The notes under the pieces were generated by a model. It made no database searches. It was not told the DNA's origin and was given only the letters and a program-made list of their open reading frames with translations. Made by a program: the position numbers and the translations under genes. A stretch of DNA of 64,000 nt from Agrypnia vestita (taxonomy: Eukaryota; Arthropoda; Insecta; Trichoptera; Phryganeidae): contig JADDOH010003976.1 of assembly GCA_016648135.1 (NCBI GenBank), positions 61,171 to 125,170 on the forward strand, read 5' to 3'. Of the stretch, positions 53,525-64,000 are shown in pieces. Every line of letters starts with the position of its first letter. Within the stretch, counting starts at the first letter, position 1.

Positions 53525-53977
53525 GCCCGCATCCATCCAGCAAGCTGTCACTGAATGAGCGTGCCTAGCAACGATCCCATATTCGTATGTTCGAGCACAT
53601 TGCAGTTTGTTTTGGACCACCTCCTTTTGGAAGGTCTCTTGGAATTCGGGTCATCAACTCAGCACCGAGCGAGAATGCGCGCACACATTTCGTTTCGGTG
53701 CTTTATCAACACAATATTATTACTTGACATGGAAACATTCTTGGAATGCCGTACGAAAATGCACGCCGTGTAGCCCAAAATACTTGGAGCAATCTCTGTC
53801 ACTCCGATATTATTTCGGGCGAAAAGTGCAACCGATTCGCCGAGTCCACGCGAGAATTCGGTCATGGCGAATCGTGCCTTTGATGACTGTAATACGTAAC
53901 AGTAGCTAGGCAAATAATAGATTTCAGTAAATCACAACTCAGAAGAGAGAATCATCTATCAAAGAATCTGATCGCAG
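53525..53977. other. Unassigned open frames
   Basis: 53,555-53,913 has moderate GC and overlapping frames of 72-100 codons on both strands. None shows a recognisable domain. Confidence 0.3.
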
Positions 53978-54890
53978 TTGGTAGTAGCAATAACGTATTT
54001 AGGTTACATACTTAGGTTAAGCAAAGATTTCAAGAAAATTGAAACTTTCATATTATTATTTAAGACCCTGATTCGACCAATGCTAGAATTTAATACAGTT
54101 GCATGGAGCCCTCATTATACAGTTCGCATGAGTAATATAGAAAATTTATCAATTATTAACTTAATATACCTTCAAGAAATATTGATTACAATATTCTTAG
54201 ATCTTTTAGCTGTCTTGACAAACTAGAGAATAGAAGAATAGTGACGGACTTTCTCTTTTTACACAAACTAATAAATGGTACTATCGACTGTCCTCAACTA
54301 CTAGAATCTATTAGTATCTGCTTATACTACTAGTATCTGCTTGCGTGTTCCGTCTCGCATAACTAGAAGTCATGCAGGTTTTGCTGTGGAAACTGCAGCT
54401 ACTAACTATTTCTTTAATTCGCCACTGCAAAGGTTTCCTAGACCAGCAAACAGATACGAGCAACTGGACGTCTTTGCCAATAACTATATATTATTCAAAC
54501 ATATATTAAAAGGTGTATTGAAAGATTACTAGTATTTGTCGAATTGGACTTAAAAAATTGATTTATATTTGTATGTATATTTTTTATTATTTTATGACTT
54601 TCAAAGCTTGTGCTATATACTTTCACCCTACATTATTACTTTTTTTGTTTTAAAATTTCTATTATATTATGTTTTTCTTGTGCTTCTGCTTTTTATATAT
54701 TTGCTTTTTACTTTATATTTTATTTTTATATATTTGTATCTGTATTTTAATTATTTTCTTTCCACTTTATGTCATTATTATGTTAACATGTTTTTTTTTT
54801 CTTTATACTATATATTCTGTTAATGTATCTGTTTTACCTATCTGTTGTAAAAGCCCTATAGGGCGTTAATTAATAAAACAATAAAATTTA
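53978..54890 (+). mobile_element. LINE 3' fragment, Jockey/CR1-like, copy 2
   Basis: Frame 1 gives LFKTLIRPMLEFNTVAWSPH and YTVRMSNIENL. After a frameshifted stretch (RRIVTDFLFLHKLINGTIDC), 54,341-54,532 gives RVPSRITRSHAGFAVETAAT, NYFFNSPLQRFPRPANRYEQ and LDVFANNYILFKHILKG, then stop. This is the classic end of a Jockey/CR1 reverse transcriptase. The 3' UTR is T-rich and ends GTAAAAGCCCTATAGGGCGT. It is more complete than copy 1. Confidence 0.88.
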
Positions 54891-55399
54891 AAAAATACGC
54901 AGAAGACAGACGAGGCCAGCGATGTCGGCATTGGTTATGAGAAACCAAAACCAGTTCGACAGTTAAAATATCTGAGAAGGAATGTGGCCATAACAACAAT
55001 AACAAACGAGAAGATGATGAAATCAGGAAGCGCCCGCTTATTAATGTCACCAAGGTTACTGTCACAAAATGTTAAATGTCGATAGAAACGGTTGTTCCGT
55101 ATGGCTGTGAATGTGGCCCTCTAATCTTGGCACTTACAATCATAATATGAGACCTCTAAAATAAATAAAGCCCTCCTTGAGATTTATAGTCTGAAACAGA
55201 ATTACCCAACAGGAGTATGGACAAGGTTAAAAATTGATATGCTTACGTAACGTACGGTAACTTGCACAAGGCTTTCTATCGCAGGTAACACGCAAAAGGC
55301 TCAATGGGCAAATCGAGAGGAAGAATATTAAAATAAGCCATAAAAACAATTTTCAATGGTTCGGGAGATAGATGGTGCGATCAATGGTGACACAAATAG
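54891..55399. other. Possibly older LINE debris
   Basis: Phrases such as ACGAGAAGATGATGAAATCA and CGATAGAAACGGTTGTTCC are not resolvable into a frame. No firm call. Confidence 0.3.
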
Positions 55400-55813
55400 T
55401 ACAGGGTGTACCAGAGCTAGCAGCGGAAACTTGGCCGGTAGATTAAAAAGTTGAACAATCATTACAGTAATTTATGTAGATTATGAAAAATTCATTCGCT
55501 TTAATACAAGTCGAATAAAATGATAAAAACCTTGCGAAAATCGAAAAAAAATTTTTTTAACAAGGTTTTTATCATTTTATTTAAGTTGTATTGAAACAAA
55601 TAAATTTTTCATAATCGATATAAGTTACTGCAATGATAGTTAAACTTTTTGCAAAAAATAAATCAGAAATATTGAAAAACAAATGCTATCTTTGATACCG
55701 CATATCTCCATAACTATTGATATTAGGTCATGGTTGCTTGAAAATTTTAGACTCAAAACATAGGCAGGAATCTACCGGTCAAGTGTCTGCTGCTAGCTCT
55801 GGCACACCCTGTA
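55400..55813. repeat. Palindromic repeat P, copy 6
   Basis: Ends TACAGGGTGTACCAGAGCTA and TAGCTCTGGCACACCCTGTA are inverted. The left arm lacks about 130 bp present in the right arm. TA flanks suggest a TA target site. Confidence 0.88.
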
Positions 55814-55819
55814 TATATT

Positions 55820-56158
55820 TTTTAAAATTCTATAAATGAAATAGTCAATTACTCGTACAATGTTTTACAAATGGTGTATGAAAGAGAAACATATCGGAAT
55901 TACAACACAGGCACAATACTACTCTCGAAACTGAAGTAAGTTGATCCTACGATACGCCCTTTGGGCTCGAGACTGCGTTTGTTTATTTTACATTTGTTAA
56001 CATAAATTACTAATAACTCCACACTAGGTAAAAACCTGTTCTGTGGCAGTTATTCTCACTTAAGAGTTATGTAATAGTAACAAAGAATAGTAATAAATAA
56101 CAATAGTAAAGAAATAGAAAAGTAAAAATAAAAGCAGGATAACAATTTAGTAGTATGT
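55820..56158. other. No recognisable feature
   Basis: AT-rich, with a run of AGTAA-type words. Nothing recognised. Confidence 0.4.
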
Positions 56159-56159
56159 A

Positions 56160-56681
56160 TACAGGGTTATTTGGAAAACATTAATAATCTCACAGGACTA
56201 TATTCCTTCCTTAATTATGAGTCGAAAATGTTCAAGCTATCATGACTTAATTAATCAATAGATATGCGACATCAAAGTTTGCATTTTTTTTTCAATATTT
56301 CTGACTTATCTTTTGCAAAACGTTGCACTATCATCACAGTAACTTATATCAAATATGAAAAATTCTTTCGTTTCAATACAAGTTAAATAAAATGATAAAA
56401 ACCCTGAAAAAATTCCAATTGGAATTCAAAGGTTTTTATTATTGTATTTGGCTTGTAGTAAAGGGAATTAATTTTTCATATGTGATATAAGTTACTGTAA
56501 TGATAGTCCAACGTTTTGCGAAGAATAAATCAGAAATATTTAAAAAAAAATTAAAACTTTGATGTCGCATATCTCCATAACTATTGATATTAGGTCATAA
56601 TAGCTTGAATATTTTCGACTCATAATCAAGGCAGGTGTATAGTCCTGCGAAGTTATTAATGTTTTCCAAATAACCCTGTAT
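56160..56681. repeat. Palindromic repeat P, copy 7, full length
   Basis: Ends ACAGGGTTATTTGGAAAACA and TGTTTTCCAAATAACCCTGT are exact inverses, and the two halves match along nearly the whole length around AATTCCAATTGGAATT. The terminal sequence GGTTATTTGG distinguishes this copy from P copies with GGTGTACC. Confidence 0.9.
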
Positions 56682-56684
56682 ACG

Positions 56685-57130
56685 TGTAAACAAATACAAG
56701 AATACAAGAATCTAAAAGAAAAGAAAATATAAATATAAAGTGAAGATAAAATTTTAAGTAGATACAAAAATTAATACTATATTAGAGTACACTTGAAATT
56801 ATATAAAGCAGATTTTGCCAATTCAGAAGTCAAGGGTGGATCACTTCTTCGGCATACCTTCTACCTGGTATTTTTATAAAATTAGTAAGACGGTGTTTGA
56901 AAGGTTTGTGTATTTTAATTTGTTTTTTACTTATTTAATTTTCTTTTATTACAAGTAAACCTGCAATATATAATATTCAAGCATTTATTATTTGTCAATA
57001 CTCTACCTTAATCTTACTTCGTATTCGGAACTGCGGCATTTCTTTATTACCATTGCGATTTTGATAATTAATTTATTCCACGATTTTTCCCTCACCAAAC
57101 CAAACATTATAAAACCGTACACTTTCAAAA
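56685..57130. other. No recognisable feature
   Basis: AT-rich. Frames without motifs. Confidence 0.4.
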
Positions 57131-57134
57131 TTCC

Positions 57135-57144
57135 TCGATAAGTA

Positions 57145-57186
<42 letters not shown>

Positions 57187-57265
57187 GATATATATAATGT
57201 ATATATATATGTATATATATTGATTTCAACATTGTTGGATATATATATATTCATTTCTCGAAATG
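57135..57265. repeat. (TA)n microsatellite, imperfect
   Basis: TA runs interrupted by CA, GA and GT steps. Confidence 0.95.
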
Positions 57266-57442
57266 AATCGCAAGAATCTTGGCCATTAAAGTCTATGAAT
57301 ATAAAGGTTAAACGTTGATGCGAAATATTTTCATCAATATAATAATTAATTAAAAAGGTCACGGCTTGTTCGAAGGGGTTATCCTGCTATTTATTTATTT
57401 TTTTGAATAAATAATGTTCGTGAAAACGAAACTGAGCCCTAA

Positions 57443-57738
57443 AGCCAGGGTATAGATACAGTATATGTTTGGGGAAACGAGATTGTTATCCAACTGATCG
57501 AGCTGTAATTGCAAGTCTGATGTGAGGGCCAACAGCGTTCCGTAATATTGTGTTTTGCTTGGCAATGAAAGGCCCGATTATTTATAATAAATTTTCAAAA
57601 TCCGCGACAAGTGATATGTGAGTCCCGGTGTGTACACGTCAAATGACCGCGTCATAGTCCCCGAAACATGAGCGTAGATGTTGATGCGACATGCCGCGCG
57701 GAATGTTGCGCTAATTGTCCCCTAGTGAATACATGGCT
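57443..57738. mobile_element. H3, copy 2 (left end missing)
   Basis: The right end TGTCCCCTAGTGAATACATG with GCT is followed by TAA. At 57,468 the MADF-like start reads WGNEIVIQLIEL and then a stop, matching W..EIVLELTELYR of copy 1. 57,600-57,738 matches 27,540-27,684 closely. Confidence 0.75.
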
Positions 57739-57741
57739 TAA

Positions 57742-58104
57742 GAGTGACGCACGTTGTTGACTGGTTGAGCTGTTTCAAAAAGGCTAGCTGGACATCGTTA
57801 CAAACAAAGATCGGACAAATAAATTTAGATACTTGGTTAAGACGAATTAGCACAGTAAAACTGCCAGGCGATAATTCCCTGCACGAGGAATGGGTTGAAC
57901 GTGAAGTATGCAGTGCAGCCGACATTTCTCCGCCCACGCGCGCGCGCACACTTTTAGCGAAAAGTATTTTTGTCTCGCAAAACAACACGCTTTCGTTATG
58001 ATGAACATTCATGCTCTGAACGCACTTTGCCTTCACTCAAAGGCTCGAACCACAAAACAGGACACGAAAGTAATACTCAACGCGAATCGACAGTACTTAC
58101 TTTT
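57742..58104. other. Unassigned open frames
   Basis: Frames of 67-104 codons on both strands, with no domain. It contains a GCGCGCGCAC run. Confidence 0.3.
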
Positions 58105-58380
58105 ATTCATTTTTTTTTTTTTTTTTTTATTTATTTATATTTATTAGGAAAACCAACAGCTAACAATAATTAGGTAAATACAAAATATAGTATTTGCATG
58201 GTGTACATATATATGATATAGTATTGATGAAACTTTATATAATAGGCATGATGACAGATTTTGAAATAACATTGTATATTTTAGTTACACGTCTACTATT
58301 ACCGAAAATAACATTATTTCAGTAATAAACTAAGTTTTTACGCAAATAATTGCATTTTCATTTTCATATTTCCTAAATTA
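58105..58380 (-). mobile_element. LINE 3' end (minus strand)
   Basis: A poly-T run followed by ATTTATTTATATTTATTAGG and AAAACCAACAGC is a reversed 3' tail. It is related to the 35,834-36,150 fragment and truncates the left part of MITE L copy 2. Confidence 0.5.
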
Positions 58381-58538
58381 TATAAACTTTGTTCCGCCTA
58401 GGATACTAAAAACGAATTTTTGGCCGCGGCCTGTCGATCAATGCTTATATTTTCTTAATTATTGTAAAAATTTTCATTTTATTACGAATATAATTAAACT
58501 AGTTAACTTTGTTTATACTACTAAAATTTATTTGGTAA

Positions 58539-58580
58539 AACCAACCGGTTTCGGGAACGACGTTCCTTCATCACGGTATA
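58539..58580 (-). ncRNA. Hammerhead motif with inactivating core change (HH-A short arm)
   Basis: Minus strand core GUGAUGA (58,568-58,574). Stem II, GAAAC, spacer CG and GUU are otherwise kept. Same change as at 34,916. Confidence 0.7.
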
Positions 58581-58730
58581 CCCAATAACTAATTGAACTT
58601 TACAAAAATTATAAACAATCATACTTCAGTGTTAAGTGTCCAAATGGGGGTATGTAATTTGGGAGCACTTTACACTTTAGACACTGTTGATAAAAGTATA
58701 TGTTTGCACATATTATTCTGTATTTTATAT

Positions 58731-58771
58731 ATACCCTGATGAAGGAACGTCGTTTCCGAAACCGGTTGGTT
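58731..58771 (+). ncRNA. Hammerhead ribozyme motif, intact core (HH-A long arm)
   Basis: Core CUGAUGA (58,736-58,742), stem II GGAA/UUCC, GAAAC, spacer CG, triplet GUU. Sequence identical through the core to 34,622-34,665. Confidence 0.75.
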
Positions 58772-59018
58772 TTACCAAATAAATTTTAGTGGTGTAAACA
58801 AAGTTAACTAGTTTAATCATATTAATAATGAATAACCACAAAGTAATAGCAAAATACAACAGTATATTCATTTTATTACATTTATATAAGAACAAAGGTT
58901 CTATATAAGTTATTGCCCTAAAATGCAGTCTAGAATAAACATTCTGATATGAATGAATAATAAAAACCCAGTTTCGTAAAAAAAAAAAACGCCGAAATAC
59001 GCATTTGCAGTGAATGTA

Positions 59019-60081
59019 TAGAAATATCTAGGTATATTGTGAAATATCTGAACATTTAACTGTAGGGTATTTGTAACTCAGAATTCCAGCCGAGGCGGCC
59101 CGAAAATGATTCTGAAATTCGTGGGAAGAGATAAAATTAGCGAGGAAATGGAAGGCGGTTCAGGAAGCTCGTGACTAATTCCCGCCGCAACATCGCGCGG
59201 GAAAGCGTTCGCGCGCATTAAAACGAACACACCTGAAAATGGCCGCGTTAGCGACGTCTTATCGAACTGTCAAATGTCTCAAATACATATTATTAATTGC
59301 GTAGCGATAAACTCTGTAAATAATTATTATTAAACACTCGTTTTATCGACGAAGTGCGATAACCATTAACCTCTGTGTAATATTATTCAGTACAGATACC
59401 ATATAACTCGAAGCTGTTAAAACCGGAATCTGATTGATAAAACTAATTAGGTACTTGTCTGCACAATTTTTCTCTATCAAAATCAAGGCCAATTGTTGGG
59501 GATTTAAAAACGGCACTTGTGACGAATAGCCAAAATAAACGTCAAATTAATAATTTATGGCTGTTTTTATCGTTATATGTAAGACAATGCGCGTGATTTT
59601 CAAGAAACTGTTACATGTCACACGATTGTAAGGTGAAAATAAATTGACGCACACAATGAATTGTGTATTAGGTATAAGTCATTGTCGTCATTTGCCTCGC
59701 CCATGACTCTCAATCAATCTGACCCTTGCAACTTTGCAATCCTGACCCTGTTGAATTGTTTAACTTTGTTGATCTCGTGTTTAACTGATCATTTCAGAGT
59801 TGAATGTCAGAACAAAAGAACGCGGGGAATGTAAGCTCTCTGACTGGTAGAAATACGATGCTTCTCGAGTTGCCGAACAGTACGAGACAGCTAGACATAA
59901 TTGGGAACAATCTCATTACACATATAACGGATATTGCTAAAATTTCCAATCATAAAAATGGATATCTCATTAGTGACATCTGTGGTTACTTAAGGGAAAT
60001 GAAAAAGCTTTGGATGCCGGTCGCGCTAATGGTTATTACAACACATATACGAAACAGGTTTTAAAATTTAAATATATAGGT
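59019..60081. other. Unassigned, single-copy in the window
   Basis: The 86-codon plus frame at 59,804-60,064 (MSEQKNAGNVSSLTGRN...) has no recognised domain. A CpG-rich patch lies at 59,085-59,265. Confidence 0.3.
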
Positions 60082-60290
60082 ACAACTTCCAAAAATTTGA
60101 TTGACGTGGTATTCTATCATGGGTGGAAATGGTGAACATTACATTGTGTAAAGTGATCACTTAAGCCAGCTGTACGATAGGTCGTAATCCCTAAGAACAC
60201 TCCAAAACTTCCATACCTACTTTCCCATAAAAAAATATATAATTCCTTCTCTGTGAGACATCTATAATATATCTTAGCTAGAGATGATTT
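60082..60290. repeat. Repeat K, copy 2 (inverted)
   Basis: GTGGTATTCTATCATGGGTG, AAGTGATCACTTAAG and CATACCTACTTTCCCATAAA are the inverse of 21,400-21,560. Confidence 0.7.
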
Positions 60291-60469
60291 TCAGTCATGG
60301 TAATTGGTGAAGAATCAAGTATTCGTTTTAGCTTCATAATCAAGATATTAATCAATACAATTTTAAACATTTCCACCCCCACACCCTGCAATGTTCGGCG
60401 GGCTGTTTCATGACGATAAAATTGGATGAAAAAACTACCCTAGCCGTCGGAATATATCGATACACCTTA

Positions 60470-60621
60470 GGGCTAGTTGCATCAACTTGGTTTATGGTAT
60501 ATTTTCGTTTAAAGCGTAGATTTTTACGAACACAGATTGTTTGATTGGTGGAAAAAGTACGCTTTAAACGAAAGATTACTAATAATAAATTACTGATAAA
60601 CCAAGTTGATGCAACCGGCCC
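60470..60621. repeat. MITE H4-like, copy 3
   Basis: GGGCTAGTTGCATCAACTTG and CAAGTTGATGCAACCGGCCC are inverted and flanked by TTA (60,467-60,469 and 60,622-60,624). Confidence 0.85.
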
Positions 60622-60724
60622 TTAAAGGCGAAAATTTCTTGTCGTTAATGCATACATAATCTTCTTTTTCTTCCTCAGCCTTCATCAGGTGAAGGTCGAT
60701 CTTAGTCGGGATCTTAGACTATTT

Positions 60725-60905
60725 CAGGTGAAAATTTCTTCTGGTTTGTGTTTTCTGGGGTATTATGCCGTGTTTTTACGACCTTTCTGGCCGACGTTTC
60801 GAGATTCATTGCACGGTCCAGAAAGGTTGTACAAACACGGCATAATACCCCAGAAAACACAAACCAGAAGATTTTTAGTCGTGAAAACCTAAGAACATTC
60901 TAGGT
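60725..60905. mobile_element. HH-B-like palindrome
   Basis: Arms 60,736-60,776 and 60,834-60,873: CTTCTGGTTTGTGTTTTCTG then GGGTATTATGCCGTGT, mirrored. The inner segment CGACGTTTCGAGATTCATTG is the decayed hammerhead side of HH-B. Outer AACCTAAGAACATTCT matches 39,967. Confidence 0.6.
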
Positions 60906-60909
60906 GTAA

Positions 60910-61740
60910 CCTTTGTTAACTTTTTGAAATTAATTTTATGATGGATTTTAATCGTTTGTTAGGTTTATTCTTTTCCAACAAACAACCCCAGAAAATCTTA
61001 TCTACTGTATTATGACTGTTGACTGTATTACTGTGCGATTTATAATATGGTAGTGTGATTTAAAATTACGTAGCACATCGCGAATTACGAATTACGTAGT
61101 AATCGCACAATGCGAACACAAATGTAGGACGACGTGCTACTTGGGCACGCTTCGTTATAAAATAGGTACCTACACGTGATAAAATACTTCACACGACGGA
61201 ACCTAAATAATACACTTGTCAATTTTATCTCTTTATACAGGAAAAATAGGCCAATACTTCAGAGCCTACGTGCTTTTCATGACATGCAGTTATACAAATG
61301 TCTACATACATGACATCTGACGGAAATCAGATCAAATAATGATTTACAACGTTTTACGACCAATTTCATCAAGTTGGCACGTCTCTATTGGCCAGGCGAA
61401 CCAATTACGGTATAAATAAGTTCCGGGAAAGTGCAATACCTATGACTACTGACCCCGTTAAATGCGAGGGTGAATTTCCTAATAGCCTAGAGGTCGGTCC
61501 ACTGTGACCCTGTGTGACCTAGTTCAAGGAAGAAACGTAATTCAGTTTCTCCATAGATATATAGATACTATGAAGGTTTATTGTTTCAATTTGCAAAACA
61601 TAGGGCGCGGGCTGTATGACAGCGTACACAAATTCAAACAAAATTACTATTTTGCGATTCTAACAGAGAGAAATTACTTCATAAAAAATATGTGTACATA
61701 TTTCAACAAAATTTATATTCATTCAATATATTATAGACGT
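60910..61740. other. Unassigned
   Basis: The 109-codon frame starting at 61,504 runs into repeat K and has no domain. Nothing else recognised. Confidence 0.3.
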
Positions 61741-61985
61741 CTCACAGATACGAAATTATATCTGTATGAGAAAGTAGGTGCGGAAGTCTTTGGGTGTTCA
61801 TGGGGCTTACGATCTATCGCACGGTTGGATTAAGTGATCACTTTACAAAATGTAACATTCGCTATTTCCACCCATGATAGAATACCATGTCTATCAAATT
61901 TTTGGAAGTTGTATATATTTTAAATTATACGACATGTTCCGTATATATTGATTGATTAATGATGTCCCTGTGAGAAAATCCAGTA
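61741..61985. repeat. Repeat K, copy 3
   Basis: GGAAGTCTTTGGGTGTTCAT, AAGTGATCACTTTAC and CACCCATGATAGAATACCAT as in copy 1, continuing to TTAATGATGTCCCTGT. Confidence 0.75.
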
Positions 61986-62180
61986 ATGTTCTGAAAAATT
62001 TGGACAAACTCAAAATATTCCAAAATTTATGTTTGGTATCCGGTTCAATAGTTAATGTCGTAGCAAATTGTGACGTCGCATTTGTCATAGCCCTTGGGGG
62101 AAGGGGGGGGTTCAACCACGGGGCAGATCCCCGACACGTTGGGTGCTCCCCAGATAGTAACGCATACGAAAAAAAAAAAA

Positions 62181-62493
62181 ATAATTCATATAAACCAAGT
62201 TCTTATTATACTCCCTTTCTCATTTACTAGTTGAAACAGGTTTCGCGCCTACTTCACGCGTCGGGCTCGAGTCGGGCGACGCTACGAAAGGGAGTAATAA
62301 AAAATTTCGAAAAAGCCAAAATTATACTAATTATTAAATTAATTTTTTTTTTTAACGAAAGATCATTTATATCGTCGCCACGAGTCTGCATGCAAAGTTT
62401 CAGCTCAATTGGGATCATGGGAAAGGGGTTAAAAATCGATCCAAAGTTTTTTCGGCAGTCAAGCAGACGCTACGAGTTAAAAGAAAGGGAGTA
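62181..62493 (-). repeat. MITE-A copy 8
   Basis: Runs from ATAAACCAAGTTCTTATTAT to GTTAAAAGAAAGGGAGTA. It contains an internal extra GGGAGTAATAAAAAATTTC. Confidence 0.8.
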
Positions 62494-62547
62494 AATACAC
62501 TTCTCTTTTAGTTCTACTTGTTTAATTTTCGAGAGAAACTTTTCGCC

Positions 62548-62600
62548 TTATGAAGGCATTATCAATCTAACTATTTCATATTCAACAACTTGTATGTAGG
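62548..62600 (-). ncRNA. Decayed hammerhead-like motif
   Basis: Minus strand: UUGAUAA in place of CUGANGA, perfect 5-bp hairpin GCCUU/AAGGC, then GAAAA and GUUUC. Two core differences make activity unlikely. Confidence 0.3.
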
Positions 62601-62654
62601 GGGAAAACTATTGAAAGCTATATAATTTCAAAATTTTAAGTAGGTTTAAAACCA

Positions 62655-62990
62655 AATTTATTAATCAAATCAACGAAAAAATATTTTGGCTGCTACCGGG
62701 ACTCGAACCCAGATCTCCTCTTTCCGGGAAGGTGTGTCACCATTACACCATTACATCAGCCTGGTATCTTTCCGCCAATATATCGACCTTATCTGTAAGT
62801 CTAATTTATTAATTGATTAACTAATATTATCCATTGTAAGCAATCCACTTTTTTCATATAAATAGTCACAAATTACTTTGTGTATCTGTCGCTAGAGGAC
62901 GCCAGAATTAATTGATTTAATTCATATTTAATGTTGGACACATTTGATACAACACAATACATGTATATTGAGACTACAAAGATATTTTAA
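62655..62990 (-). repeat. tRNA-derived SINE-like unit S4
   Basis: The minus-strand head at 62,689-62,760 has an A-box-like GATGTAATGGTGTAATGG and the B box GGTTCGAGTCC. The lead-in (TCGATATATTGGCGG, GTGGATTGCTTAC, TGGCGTCCTCTAGCG) is shared with the other pairs. No right-hand inverted tail is seen. Confidence 0.65.
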
Positions 62991-63238
62991 ACGCGAGATT
63001 CAATTTCTCTATTAAAAGAGAGTACGCGTTAATCATTAACATATTAAATACTTAAATAATAATATTAGTAATAATAGATAATTTATAAAGCGCCATTTTC
63101 GTAAAAATTTCAAAAACCTCATAGTATTACACTACTATTTGCGAATTAATGGAAATGATTTTTAAAAAAGGTGAATTGATGAACTTGAATTCTAATAGTT
63201 TATACTTTTATGTACAACGTAAAAAATATACATATATG

Positions 63239-63395
63239 TACAGGTGTACCAAAGCTAGTCCACAATACCTTACAGGTAGATTTTTGGCTAAATTATAAAT
63301 CCAAAATGTTCAAGCAACAACTGTAGGTACTAATATCAATAGTGGAAATAAACATCCAAGTTTGAATTTTTTCCAATTGGCAAAGCTCTATTACT
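63239..63395. repeat. Palindromic repeat P, copy 8 (left end only)
   Basis: ACAGGTGTACCAAAGCTAGT, TACAGGTAGATTTTTGGC and AAAATGTTCAAGCAAC match the left arm. It stops at about 63,395. Confidence 0.6.
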
Positions 63396-63675
63396 GGTAT
63401 AGGTAATACGTGTATCGACAGTCCCTGCGTATACTATCGAAACTATCTTAAACTATCTAATTTACTCTTTATTTTCGGAAAATGTTAGTAAAAAGTTTCA
63501 TTTTCCTTTCCATTTCCTTTTTCGAAACAATTTTTTTTAACGAGCGAAAATATAGAGTTAATTATATTTTTATAGTTTAAGATAATAAAACGAAAATCGA
63601 ATTTTCGATTCGACAATATAGACGTAGGGACCGTCGATGTGTATAATATTAATTTTATCAATTTATCTGTGATCT

Positions 63676-63803
63676 AGGGCCAGTTGTACCAACTTAGGTT
63701 ATATTAATCTCTCGATTATTGTGTTTTCCACCAATCACCATCCGTTTTCGTAAAAAATCTACGGTCTTTACGAAAGATTAAATTGATTGATACAACCTAC
63801 CTC
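63676..63803. repeat. MITE H4-like, copy 4
   Basis: GGGCCAGTTGTACCAACTTA at the left and a weak inverse TTGATTGATACAACC at the right, flanked by CTA. The TTTTCCACCAATCACC block is the inverse of TGATTGGTGGA in other copies. Confidence 0.6.
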
Positions 63804-64000
63804 TAGTGAGATGGGAAGGAATCGAATGAAATACATTTAAATTAAATAATTTTTTCTAAACATTTTTTTTTTTAAAATGAATATTACTTTAATTTCTCTG
63901 TAATGTTGAATTTTATAAAAACATTAAAACCTATATGCTGTATAAAATAATTTGATCCATTTGCTTACAATATTTGGTTTGAAGAGAGAACGTACGCACA

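Larger units (their letters stand above)
58486..58866. mobile_element. Palindromic hammerhead element HH-A, 381 bp
   Basis: Bounded by the 13-bp duplication TTCATTTTATTAC (58,473-58,485 and 58,867-58,879), inserted in MITE L. The orientation is opposite to the 34.5-kb copy: short arm left, long arm right. The centre is shorter. No coding sequence. Confidence 0.88.
58381..59018. repeat. MITE L, copy 2, inverted, split by HH-A
   Basis: CCTAGGATACTAAAAACGAA and GCGGCCTGTCGATCAATGCT match the interior of copy 1 in inverse. After the HH-A insertion it continues to the terminal AACGCCGAAATACGCATTTG and GTGAATG. Copy 1 at 37,545-37,570 shows the uninterrupted sequence. Confidence 0.8.

Overview
The window looks like AT-rich intergenic or intronic DNA from an insect. 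The reasons are abundant insect-type mobile elements: Penelope-like elements with GIY-YIG endonuclease remnants, Jockey/CR1- and RTE-like LINE 3' ends, PIF/Harbinger-like elements carrying MADF-domain pieces, and hAT MITEs. The order is not fixed by the sequence; a beetle or hemipteran would fit. I find no complete host protein-coding gene, no rRNA, no genuine tRNA and no CRISPR array. Only weak candidates for host sequence exist: a 139-codon open frame at 19,562-19,981 with a CpG-rich block beside it, a GC-rich open frame at 16,281-16,583, and a heat-shock-element/TATA arrangement near 11,432-11,510.

Nearly all supportable content is a nested mosaic of repeats. LINE fragments, mostly 5'-truncated reverse-transcriptase C-termini with stops and frameshifts, lie at 41-818, 5,357-5,852, 6,308-6,572, 14,250-14,918, 26,105-26,740, 31,930-33,027, 33,430-34,043, 39,150-39,595, 42,990-43,712, 49,377-49,822 and 53,978-54,890. 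Penelope-like remnants lie at 1,090-2,120, 30,141-30,535, 30,850-31,330 and 39,596-39,790. tRNA-derived SINE-like units are arranged head-to-head as inverted pairs at about 4.1-4.9, 10.1-10.6 and 15.7-16.2 kb, and one copy at 62.7 kb lacks its partner. Non-autonomous DNA elements are recognised by terminal inverted repeats and target duplications: five TTA/TAA-type families (H1-H5), two hAT-type elements with 8-bp duplications, a 300-bp family with ACTCCCTTTC ends in eight places (MITE-A), and a full-palindrome family of about 0.4-0.5 kb in eight places (P).

The most interesting feature is a set of hammerhead-ribozyme motifs in several sequence families. Each has a CUGANGA box, a hairpin stem II, GAAAC, a 2-nt spacer and a GUH cleavage triplet, which is the minimal architecture known from Penelope-like retroelements. 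Some sit at the 3' ends of recognisable Penelope-like remnants. Others sit inside short, largely non-coding palindromic elements that carry two ribozymes in inverted orientation. In the best family (34,529-35,001 and 58,486-58,866) each copy is flanked by a 13-bp target duplication. One ribozyme has an intact core, while the other carries the same C-to-G change at the first core base in both copies. The 34.5-kb copy is itself inserted in the arm of another palindromic hammerhead element.

A second theme is that three different TTA/TAA-flanked families (H1, H2, H3) each carry the start of a MADF-like domain, the DNA-binding partner usually found in PIF/Harbinger transposons, without any transposase.
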